DNA of 64,000 nt from 3-1-20CM-4-69-9 sp963833655. GTDB lineage: Bacteria; Actinomycetota; Thermoleophilia; Gaiellales; Gaiellaceae. The translations under genes and the position numbers were made by a program. The DNA is taken from positions 310,001-374,000 of the forward strand of contig CAWHYL010000005.1 in the NCBI GenBank assembly GCA_963833655.1, read 5' to 3'. The notes beneath the pieces were generated by a model. It was not told where the DNA came from, made no database searches, and saw only the letters and a program-made list of their open reading frames with translations. This document shows, piece by piece, positions 55,777 through 64,000 of this stretch; positions within the stretch are counted from its first letter, which is position 1, and each line of letters starts with the position of its first letter.

Positions 55777-57830
55777 GCAACAATCTCGTCCAGATCCTCG
55801 ACGGCAACACCTTCGTCGTCAGCGACGACCGCGGCGACATCGAGGCGTCGCTCACCGACCCGACCGGGCTGTTCGCGTTCGACACGCGTTTCCTGTCGAA
55901 GTGGGTGCTGACGATCAACGGCCAGCGCCTGAACGCGCTCTCCACCGACGACCTGCAGTACTTCGAGACGCGCTTCTTCCTGGTGCCGGGGACGGGGACC
56001 GTGTACGTCGATTCGAAGCTCTCCGTCATCCGCCAGCGATCTGTCGGCGAGGGCTTCAGCGAGAGCGTGACCATCCTGAACCACGACGAGAAACCGGTCG
56101 ACCTGACGGTCCGCATCGAGGCCGGCTCCGATTTCGCCGACCTGTTCGAGGTCAAGGACGCACTCGAGAAGAAGGGCACGTACAAGACGATCGTCCGCGA
56201 CGGAACGCTCGTCCTCGAATACCGTCGTGAGGCGTTCGGTCGGGCGACGGCGATCTCCTCGTCGACGCCGGCGCGGGTCGACAAGAACGGCTTGACCTTC
56301 AAGCTGCAGATCGAGCCGCACGGGCAATGGCAGACGCAGCTGGAGGTCGCCGCCTCCGCAATCACAGAGAGCAAGCTCGCAAGGGCGAACGGCCGCGTCC
56401 GCATGCCCGGTCGCCGGAGCAAGGCGGCCGACCTCGAGCGCTGGCTCCGCGACGCCCCGCGCATCGAGTCCGACTCGGACTCGCTGAAGGCTACGTACCG
56501 CCGCAGCCTCGTCGACCTGGCCGCGCTGCGCTTCTCGCCGCCGATCGCCGGCAACCGAAGCCTGCCCGCGGCAGGCCTCCCCTGGTTCATGACGATGTTC
56601 GGGCGCGACAGCATCTTCACGAGCCTGCAGGCTCTGCCGTTCACGCCCGAGCTGGCGGCCACGACGCTGCGGGCGCTGGGCGAATGGCAGGGCACGCGGG
56701 TCGACGACTTCCGGGACGAGGACCCGGGCCGGATCCTCCACGAGATGCGCTACGGCGAGCTGGCGGCATTCGAGGAGAGGCCGCACACGCCGTACTACGG
56801 CAACGCCGATGCGACACCGCTCTTCGTCGTGCTGCTCGACGAGTACGAGCGCTGGAGCGGCGACCGAAAGCTCGTTCGCGAGCTCGAGTACGAGGCGCGC
56901 GCGGCGCTGAACTGGATCGACGAGTACGCGAACCTGCAGGGCAACGGCTACATCTCGTACAAGCGCCGCAACGAGAAGACAGGGCTCGAGAACCAGTGCT
57001 GGAAGGACTCGTGGGACTCGATCTCGTTCAGCGACGGACGCCTGCCCGGCTTCCCGCGCGCGACGTGCGAGTTGCAGGGCTACGCGTACGACGCAAAGAC
57101 GCGCGGAGCGCGACTCGCGCGCCTCGTCTGGAAGGACGAGCAGTTCGCGCAGCGCCTCGAGAAGGAGGCCGCAGACCTGAAGCGCCGGTTCAACCGGGAC
57201 TTCTGGCTCGAGGACGGCGAGTACTTCGCGCTCGCACTCGACGAGAACGGCGAGCAGGTCGACTCGCTGACCTCGAACAACGGCCATCTCCTCTGGAGCG
57301 GCATCGTCGACAAGTCGAAGGCGAAAGCGGTCGTCCGCCACCTGATGGGCCCGCGGCTCTTCTCGGGCTGGGGAGTCCGCACGCTCGCCGAAGGCGAAGG
57401 CCGTTACAACCCGATCGGGTACCACGTCGGCACAGTCTGGCCGTTCGACTGCTCGTTCATCGCCTGGGGGCTGCGCCGCTACGGCTTCAAGGACGAGGCC
57501 GCTCGCGTTGCGGCGGGAATCCTCGATGCGGCCGAGTTCTTCGACGGCCGGCTTCCGGAGGCCTTCGGCGGCTACGAGCGCTCGGTGACGAGGTATCCCG
57601 TCCAGTACCCGACGGCGTGCAGCCCGCAGGCGTGGTCGACGGGCGCGCCGCTGCTGCTCCTGCGCACGATGCTCGGGCTCGACGCGCTCGGGGAGCACCT
57701 CGTCGTCGACCCGGCTCTCCCGAACGGCATCGGGATGGTGGCGCTGCTCGACATCCCGGGCCGCTGGGGCCACGTCGACGCGTTCGGGCGCGGGCGCATC
57801 GACATCGAGCGGACCCTCGCGAACGCCTGA
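55773..57830 (+). CDS. Glycogen debranching/amylo-alpha-1,6-glucosidase family protein
   Basis: A 685-residue GH63/GDE-type (alpha/alpha)6-barrel protein. The N-terminal beta domain (NTFVVSDDRGDIEAS...GLFAFDTRFLS) is typical of the 'GDE_N' family; GLPWFMTMFGRDSIFTSLQ, GRILHEMRYGE, YGNADATPLFV and the GYHVGTVWPFDC motifs hold the likely catalytic Asp/Glu. It probably trims glycogen-like or trehalose-related glucans. The two upstream bases show coupling to the SCP2-like gene. Confidence 0.88.
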   Translation: MSNNLVQILDGNTFVVSDDRGDIEASLTDPTGLFAFDTRFLSKWVLTINGQRLNALSTDDLQYFETRFFLVPGTGTVYVDSKLSVIRQRSVGEGFSESVTILNHDEKPVDLTVRIEAGSDFADLFEVKDALEKKGTYKTIVRDGTLVLEYRREAFGRATAISSSTPARVDKNGLTFKLQIEPHGQWQTQLEVAASAITESKLARANGRVRMPGRRSKAADLERWLRDAPRIESDSDSLKATYRRSLVDLAALRFSPPIAGNRSLPAAGLPWFMTMFGRDSIFTSLQALPFTPELAATTLRALGEWQGTRVDDFRDEDPGRILHEMRYGELAAFEERPHTPYYGNADATPLFVVLLDEYERWSGDRKLVRELEYEARAALNWIDEYANLQGNGYISYKRRNEKTGLENQCWKDSWDSISFSDGRLPGFPRATCELQGYAYDAKTRGARLARLVWKDEQFAQRLEKEAADLKRRFNRDFWLEDGEYFALALDENGEQVDSLTSNNGHLLWSGIVDKSKAKAVVRHLMGPRLFSGWGVRTLAEGEGRYNPIGYHVGTVWPFDCSFIAWGLRRYGFKDEAARVAAGILDAAEFFDGRLPEAFGGYERSVTRYPVQYPTACSPQAWSTGAPLLLLRTMLGLDALGEHLVVDPALPNGIGMVALLDIPGRWGHVDAFGRGRIDIERTLANA

Positions 57831-57837
57831 TCTGCCG

Positions 57838-58524
57838 ATGACCTCGGCCGCCGCGGCACCGGCGTCGGCCGCGTCGGGAATCGGAGAATCGCGCTGGCCG
57901 CCTGTCGCGGCGCTCGTCGTCTACATGGCGTTGAACGTCTCCGCTCGCGTCTGGCTCCCGGGGGACTCGGCCGTGCGCGTGCCGTGGCTCATCCCCGCCG
58001 TCGAGGCCGCGCTGCTGGCGCTCCTGGTGTTCGGGGACCCGGCCCGTCTCGGCAAGCGCCGGGAACGGGTGCGGCCGCTCGCGGTGGCCCTCGTCGTGCT
58101 GCTCGTCGCGGCCGCGCTGTGGGCGACGGCCCTGCTCATCTACGACCTGATCCGCGGAACGGGCGTGACCAACTCTCCGAGCGAACTGCTCGCGTCCGGC
58201 GCGCTGATCTGGCTCGGCAACAACCTCTCCTTCGGGCTGCTCTACTGGCTGATCGACAGCGGGGGGCCGATCGCGCGTACGCACAACCCGACGCCGGTCG
58301 ACTTCGCGTTCACGCAGCAGCTGAGCCCGGAGCTGGCGGCCGAAGGCTGGCGCCCCGTCTTCCTCGACTACCTGCACCTCGGCTTCACGAATGCGACGGC
58401 ATTCAGCCCCACGGACGTCATGCCGCTGTCACTCCGCGCGAAGTACATGATGCTCGTTCAGGCGACCGTGGCGCTCGCGCTCTTCGGCCTGATCGTCGCG
58501 CGGGCGGTGAACGCCTTCACCTGA
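57838..58524 (+). CDS. DUF1345-like membrane protein
   Basis: A 228-residue protein with about six hydrophobic segments. FTNATAFSPTDVMPLSLRAKYMM is the conserved motif of DUF1345-type membrane proteins. The loop before it (DFAFTQQLSPELAAEGWRPV) is hydrophilic. No transport activity is established. ATG 7 bases after the glucosidase stop. Convergent with the DUF4239-like gene, their stops adjacent. Confidence 0.75.
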   Translation: MTSAAAAPASAASGIGESRWPPVAALVVYMALNVSARVWLPGDSAVRVPWLIPAVEAALLALLVFGDPARLGKRRERVRPLAVALVVLLVAAALWATALLIYDLIRGTGVTNSPSELLASGALIWLGNNLSFGLLYWLIDSGGPIARTHNPTPVDFAFTQQLSPELAAEGWRPVFLDYLHLGFTNATAFSPTDVMPLSLRAKYMMLVQATVALALFGLIVARAVNAFT

Positions 58525-59313
58525 TCAGGGGCCTTGCGCCGCCGGCGGCGGGATCATCGAAGCCCGCACGGACGTGAGCGGGGTCGCCGGGACCTTGATC
58601 AGCCCGCGGGCCGGCCGGTCGAGGTCGAAGATCACGAGCAAGAGCAGCGTCACGAGAACCGTCGCGGCGACCATTGCGATCAGCCCGCGCCCGTGGAGCG
58701 AGATGTGCAGCGCGAGGAGCCCGAGCGCGACCGCGGCGCCGAACACCTCGAGGACAAGCACGGAGCCCGGCACGCGGTTGTTCAACGCAGACAGCCGGGT
58801 CTCCTGTGCGTCGAACGTCGTGTTGAGACTTTCCTCGTACAGCCTGGGCGCCGTTGCGAGCGGTGCGGCGCCAACCGCCTCGCCGCCCAGTCGCCAGAGC
58901 CGCCGCTGCAGAGCGCCCTCCGCGGCGGTCGTGCGGTGCATCCCCGCGCTGTTCGGCACTTCCTTCGTCACCTGGAGGGCAAGGTCCGCATACAGGGGCC
59001 ACAGCTGGAGCGACCTCGTGCGGACCGGTTCCGCCAGGAGCTGGCTGCGAAGGTAGCTCGTGCCGATTGCGTTCGCTTCGTTCACCAACGCTGCGCGGCG
59101 GTCCTCGTAGCGTCCGAGGGCCAACGACAGCCCGAACGCCAGCAGCAGGCCGACGACGCCGAGTAGCGCGCCTTGCAGCACGCCGTACGGCTCGCGCAGC
59201 GATGCCTCGCGCTCGCGGAGGTAGCGACCGGTGAGGTATCCCGCCGCGGTCGCGGCGCCGACGATCCCGAAGATGATGAGCCCGACGGCCCAGGTTTGCA
59301 GTGAGAAGAACAT
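58525..59313 (-). CDS. DUF4239/bestrophin-like membrane protein
   Basis: A 262-residue protein with helices at about 8-30, 44-65, 185-205 and 212-232, and a helical middle (DRRAALVNEANAIGTSYLRS) that is the hallmark of DUF4239. Known only as a bestrophin-like or ion-channel-like family; function uncertain. It begins 2 bases after the cydC stop on the same strand, so may be part of the cyd operon. Confidence 0.75.
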   Translation of the reverse strand: MFFSLQTWAVGLIIFGIVGAATAAGYLTGRYLREREASLREPYGVLQGALLGVVGLLLAFGLSLALGRYEDRRAALVNEANAIGTSYLRSQLLAEPVRTRSLQLWPLYADLALQVTKEVPNSAGMHRTTAAEGALQRRLWRLGGEAVGAAPLATAPRLYEESLNTTFDAQETRLSALNNRVPGSVLVLEVFGAAVALGLLALHISLHGRGLIAMVAATVLVTLLLLVIFDLDRPARGLIKVPATPLTSVRASMIPPPAAQGP

Positions 59314-59315
59314 CG

Positions 59316-60959
59316 TCAGCCGGGAAGCTGCACGACCTCGTCCATGCGGTCGAGGCCTTCCGGGCGATGCGTGATCAGCAGCACCGTGCGGTCGGCGACA
59401 GCGTCGAGCAGGTCGTCGATCAAACGCTCGGCAGTCGCGGCGTCGAGGTGCGCCGTCGGCTCGTCGAGCACGAGCACCGGCGAGCCGGCGAGGAGTGCGC
59501 GCGCGACGACGAGCCGCTGGCGCTGTCCGCCCGAGAGCTCGCGGCCTTCCTCGCCCACGAGGGTGTCCATGCCGTCAGGGAGTCCGCTGACCCAGTCGAG
59601 GATCCGTGCGCGCGCGAGCGCCTCCTCGAGCTCGCCGTCCGTCGCGTCGGGCCGCGCAAGGCGAACGTTGGCGCGAATCGTCGTCGAGAAGATGTGGGAG
59701 TCCTGGCCGGCCACCGCGATCGCGCGGCGCACGTCTTCCTGCCGGTACACGCGAAGGTCTTTTCCGCCCAGCGTCACGCGCCCCGCTTCGGGATCGAGGA
59801 ACCGGACGAGCAGGTTGACGACCGTCGTCTTGCCCGCGCCGCTCGGGCCGACGAGCGCCACGCGGCGACCGGGCTCGAGCCGGAGGCTGAGGCGCTCGAG
59901 CACCGGCGGCTCGCCGTCGGCGTAGCGAGCGGCGACGTCTTCGAGCGCGACGGCCAACGGGCCCGCGGGAAGAGGCGCCGGTGTTACCGGGTCCCGGACG
60001 GCGGGCTCGCGCTCCGTCAGCTCCAGGATGCGCTCGCCCGCCGCGAGGGTCTCGGCGAGCTCGCGCGCCGACTGCGCAAGCGGCTGAACGGCCTCGAACG
60101 ACGCCAGCGCGAGCAGCGCCAGCAGCGCGATCAGGACGCGGTTCAGGTGCCCGGCGGCATGGGCTGACACGGCGACGGCGAGGACCCCTGCAACTGTCGC
60201 GCCCGCCACGAGCAGCCCGAGCCCGTTGGCCGTTCCGTCGGCGAGCGCCGCGCCGCGCGCGACGCGCACGAGCGCTCGATCTGCCCCGGCAATGGCGTCG
60301 AGGCTCTGGTCGGTCCGGCCGTAGACCGCGAGCTCGGGCGCGCCGCGCACCGTCTCGACGAGCTCCGACGTCAACGCCGCCCGGGCGTCGGCCTCGCGCG
60401 CAACGGCTCGCCGCCGCAGCACGCCGACGCCGAACGGGACCCCCAGTCCGCCGGCGACGAGGCCGACTGCGAGGACGAGCGCGGCCGCGGGCAGGACCGT
60501 CGCCGCGACGGCGACGGAGACGACGCCGCTCACGAGCGCGACGAGCGGTGGGAGCGTTCCCCGCAGATGGAGGTTCTGGAGCGCGTCGATGTCGGCCACC
60601 ATCCTCGAGAGCAGGTCGCCGCGCCGGTACGCGTCGAGGCCGGCGGGAGCGAGCGGCTCGATCCGCTCGTACGCCCGTAGTCGTGCGTTCGAGAGGACTC
60701 GAAGCGCGAGATCGTGCGAAGTGAGCCGCTCGAGGTAACGCGCAAGCGGCCGGGCCAGCCCGAAGAAGCGGACGCATACGATCGCGACGGTGAGGGAGAG
60801 CACCGTCGGCCGCTCGGCCGCGCGCGAGATCAGGTAGCCGGCGGTCGCCATCAGCCCGATGCCGCAGAGCACGGTCGCCGCGCCGAGCGCGACCGAGAGC
60901 GTCACGCCTCCACGCGGCGCCGCCGCGAGGGTGAGCAGGCGTCGCCGCGTGCTGATCAC
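59316..60959 (-). CDS. cydC: Thiol reductant ABC exporter subunit CydC
   Basis: A 547-residue ABC half-transporter (six-helix domain, then ATPase). LVGPSGAGKTTVVNLL, ELSGGQRQRLVVARALL and PVLVLDEPTAHLD are Walker A, signature and Walker B. CydDC exports glutathione and cysteine and is needed to assemble cytochrome bd. GTG start overlaps the cydD stop (GTGA). Confidence 0.93.
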   Translation of the reverse strand: MISTRRRLLTLAAAPRGGVTLSVALGAATVLCGIGLMATAGYLISRAAERPTVLSLTVAIVCVRFFGLARPLARYLERLTSHDLALRVLSNARLRAYERIEPLAPAGLDAYRRGDLLSRMVADIDALQNLHLRGTLPPLVALVSGVVSVAVAATVLPAAALVLAVGLVAGGLGVPFGVGVLRRRAVAREADARAALTSELVETVRGAPELAVYGRTDQSLDAIAGADRALVRVARGAALADGTANGLGLLVAGATVAGVLAVAVSAHAAGHLNRVLIALLALLALASFEAVQPLAQSARELAETLAAGERILELTEREPAVRDPVTPAPLPAGPLAVALEDVAARYADGEPPVLERLSLRLEPGRRVALVGPSGAGKTTVVNLLVRFLDPEAGRVTLGGKDLRVYRQEDVRRAIAVAGQDSHIFSTTIRANVRLARPDATDGELEEALARARILDWVSGLPDGMDTLVGEEGRELSGGQRQRLVVARALLAGSPVLVLDEPTAHLDAATAERLIDDLLDAVADRTVLLITHRPEGLDRMDEVVQLPG

Positions 60960-62632
60960 GCGGCGGCCTGCTCGGGAGAGGCGTTCACTTTGCCGTGCTC
61001 GAGGACGACCACGCGGTCTGCGCTCCTCGCGAGCTCCGGGCGATGTGCGATCAGCAGTACGGTGCGCCCGGCGCGAAACCGCGCTGTTGCCGCGCCGACG
61101 AGCGACGCGGTCGTAGCGTCGAGGTCGGCGGTCGGCTCGTCCAGCACGACGAGCGCGGCGTCGCGCAGGAACGCGCGGGCCAGCGCGATTCGTCGGCGTT
61201 CTCCTGCGGAGAGTACGCGGCCGCCGTCGCCGACGACGGTGTCGTACCCGGCCGGCAGCTCACGCACGAACTCGTCCGCACAGGCGAGCCTCGCGGCGGC
61301 CCGGACCTCGGCGTCGCGGGCCTCGGGCCGGCCGAGGCGGATGTTGTCGGCGACCGTTCCGCGGAAGAGCGTCGGATGCTGCGGCACCCAGGCCAGCTGC
61401 CGCCGCCATGCCTCGGTGTCGCACTCGCCGAGGTCGATGCCGCCGACGGTGACGCGTCCTGCCGTCGGCGTGGCCAGGCACAGGACGAGGCTCGCGACGG
61501 TGCTCTTCCCGGCACCGCTCCCGCCGACGAGCGCGACGGTCTCGCCCGGGCGCAGCTCGAGGTCGAGCCCGTCCAGCACGAGACCCTCGCGCGACGGGTA
61601 CGCGAACGAGACGCCCTCGAAGCACACGGCGGCCGCGTCCGGCGCGGGAGCAAGCAGCGTTCCGGCGAGCGGCGACTCGGCCGGCGCCTCGACGAGCCCG
61701 AGGAGCCGCTCCGCGACGGCGACCCCGTCGGCGCTCGCGTGGAACTGCGCGCCCAGCTGCCGTAGCGGCAGGTAGAGCTCGGGCGCGAGCACGAGCACGG
61801 TCAGCCCTGCCTGCAGGCCGATGCCGCCGTCGACGAGGCGGACCCCGATCGTCACCGCGACCAGCGCCACACCGAGCGTCGCGGCGAGCTCGAGCACCGA
61901 GGCGGAGAGGAACGCGACGCGCAGCGTGCCCATCGTTGCGCGCCGGTAGCGCTCGCCGACGTCGCGGATGTTCTCGGCCTGCGGGCGGCTCCGGTTGAGC
62001 AGGCGGAGCGTCGGCAGTCCGCGAACGACGTCGAGGAAGTGCGTCGAGAGCAGGCGCAGCGCAGTCCAGCGTTCCCGGGTGCGCTCCTCGGTATAGCGGC
62101 CGATGAGCCACATGAAGACGGGCACCAGCGGCAGCGTGACGAGCATGATCAGCGCCGATGTCAGGTCGAGCGCGCCGACCCAGCCGAGCACGGCGACCGG
62201 GACGACGCACGCCAGCACGACCTGCGGCAGGTAGCGCCCGAAGTACGCAGCGAGCGCGTCGACGCCTTGCACGGCGACGGCGGACACCTCTCCCGCCTCC
62301 ACACCGTCGAGCGCCGCCGGCTGCAGGCGCAGCCGGCGCGCGACGAGGTCCAAGCGCAGCTCCGAGAGCACGTTCGACGCCGCGCGAGCGCCTGCGACCT
62401 CGAACCCCCACGCCATCGCACCGCGGAGGCCGAAGACGAGCGCGAGCAGCGCGAGCTCAGGCGCGACTGCGCTCAGAGACGCGCCGTCGAACGCGCGCGC
62501 GACGATCCGCGCGAGCAGCGTCGCCTGGACGAGCACGAGGAGCGCAGTTGCGATCCCGAGGCCGACGTCAATGCCGAGCAGAAGACGGACCGGCCGCGCG
62601 CGACGGACGAGCCGAGGGTCGAGCGCCCGCAA
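60956..62632 (-). CDS. cydD: Thiol reductant ABC exporter subunit CydD
   Basis: A 558-residue ABC half-transporter. LVGGSGAGKSTVASLVL is Walker A; the signature reads LSAGERRRIALARAFL (LSGGQ varied to LSAGE, common in CydD); ALVVLDEPTADLD is Walker B. GEVSAVAVQGVDALAAYFGRYL is a typical CydD coupling segment. Heterodimer with CydC. Start 2 bases after the cydB stop region. Confidence 0.93.
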   Translation of the reverse strand: MRALDPRLVRRARPVRLLLGIDVGLGIATALLVLVQATLLARIVARAFDGASLSAVAPELALLALVFGLRGAMAWGFEVAGARAASNVLSELRLDLVARRLRLQPAALDGVEAGEVSAVAVQGVDALAAYFGRYLPQVVLACVVPVAVLGWVGALDLTSALIMLVTLPLVPVFMWLIGRYTEERTRERWTALRLLSTHFLDVVRGLPTLRLLNRSRPQAENIRDVGERYRRATMGTLRVAFLSASVLELAATLGVALVAVTIGVRLVDGGIGLQAGLTVLVLAPELYLPLRQLGAQFHASADGVAVAERLLGLVEAPAESPLAGTLLAPAPDAAAVCFEGVSFAYPSREGLVLDGLDLELRPGETVALVGGSGAGKSTVASLVLCLATPTAGRVTVGGIDLGECDTEAWRRQLAWVPQHPTLFRGTVADNIRLGRPEARDAEVRAAARLACADEFVRELPAGYDTVVGDGGRVLSAGERRRIALARAFLRDAALVVLDEPTADLDATTASLVGAATARFRAGRTVLLIAHRPELARSADRVVVLEHGKVNASPEQAAA

Positions 62633-62634
62633 CG

Positions 62635-63684
<1,050 letters not shown>

Positions 63685-63685
63685 C

Positions 63686-64000
63686 TCAGTAGGTCGCCAC
63701 CGGCGCCGGGAGCTCCGCCGGCGCCTCGGGGCTCGGACGGTCGGGACGCGCGTAACGGCGCATGAGAACGAAGTCGACGATGCCGAGGACGACGTAAAGG
63801 CCGATGAAGACGCCGATGCTGATGCCGAGCCAGGTCGTGCCGACATTGGGCGAGTTGGCCTTGCTCGTCAGCAGCAGGTCCTGCACGATCCACGGCTGGC
63901 GCCCCATCTCCGTCAGGATCCACCCGGCGGTGGCGGCAACGTACGGGAACGCGATGGCGACGATCGCCGTCCAGTGGAACCAGCGCGCCCGCTCGAGTTT
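63686..64000 (-). CDS. cydA: Cytochrome bd ubiquinol oxidase subunit I (3' end only)
   Basis: The last 104 codons of cydA run off the right edge of the window. GWILTEMGRQPWIVQ (quoted from the hydrophobic helix 9 region) is the family signature, carrying residues near haem d; a final helix (LGISIGVFIGLYVVLGIVDF) and short tail follow. The in-frame start lies beyond 64000. Cytochrome bd is a high-affinity oxidase of low-oxygen growth. Confidence 0.95.
   Translation of the reverse strand, partial: KLERARWFHWTAIVAIAFPYVAATAGWILTEMGRQPWIVQDLLLTSKANSPNVGTTWLGISIGVFIGLYVVLGIVDFVLMRRYARPDRPSPEAPAELPAPVATY

Overview
The window is high-GC DNA with dense coding, many GTG starts and many 1-4 base start/stop overlaps (ATGA, GTGA, TGATG). 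Together with the gene families present (DUF429, zincin-like protease, DUF2156, Gre-like factor beside universal stress proteins, cydABDC order), this points to a high-GC actinobacterial lineage. A soil or sediment Thermoleophilia (Gaiellales/Solirubrobacterales-like) is my best guess from gene content alone. No phage, CRISPR or transposase gene was recognised. Several genes are broken by single-base shifts (6255-6903, 17154-17395, 28680-29119, 32928-33195), so some indels may be assembly errors.

Layout. 1-6082: end of a glycosyltransferase/PHP protein, a uracil-DNA-glycosylase-like protein with a degraded active site, a presenilin-like membrane protein, DUF429, RlmD and a berberine-bridge-type FAD oxidase. 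6255-16560: a frameshifted membrane protein, a secreted phosphoesterase behind a PHO-box-like repeat, an NTF2-like protein, YjbQ, an M3-type peptidase, a cyclic-2,3-diphosphoglycerate-synthetase-like protein coupled to carbamate kinase, an N-acyl-D-amino-acid deacylase, Hsp20, a rhomboid and a small zincin. 16802-16874: tRNA-Ala(UGC).

17154-25954 looks like an acquired metal/redox/cyclic-nucleotide island. On the minus strand a flavin monooxygenase is followed by a multicopper oxidase carrying two heavy-metal-binding zinc-ribbon-like inserts and a long His-rich segment, then two small membrane proteins. Divergent from these is an unusual YHS-HTH-class III cyclase fusion. Next come a second flavoprotein and a stand-alone cNMP-binding protein, divergent from a membrane adenylate cyclase.

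26125-36019: a phosphodiester-glycosidase-domain protein and an alpha/beta hydrolase, then a stress cluster. The cluster holds three universal stress proteins, a Gre-like factor, a zinc-ribbon protein, a NarL-type and an OmpR-type two-component system, DUF1003 and a remnant of a cation:proton antiporter. A shared motif near GCCCCGATAYCG lies about 45-65 bases upstream of all three universal stress protein genes.

36084-41874: a tightly coupled operon for membrane electron transfer (Pro-rich anchor protein, ApbE, ferric-reductase-like membrane protein, NuoF/RnfC-like flavoprotein, ferredoxin) ending in a DUF2156 lysyl-phosphatidylglycerol-synthase-like protein.

42138-64000: a thioredoxin-like protein lacking its second active-site Cys, a beta-propeller, a DHA2 exporter, a lipoprotein, a holin-like membrane protein and a P-type ATPase. 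The arginine deiminase operon (transporter, arcA, arcB, arcC) lies behind a palindrome-rich control region. After it come SCP2-like protein, glycogen-debranching-type glucosidase, DUF1345, DUF4239 and cytochrome bd genes cydA(partial)-cydB-cydD-cydC. From 29 kb on, the content (universal stress proteins, arginine fermentation, cytochrome bd, P-type ATPase, low-potential electron carriers) suggests adaptation to low oxygen or energy limitation, comparable in flavour to the mycobacterial dormancy regulon.
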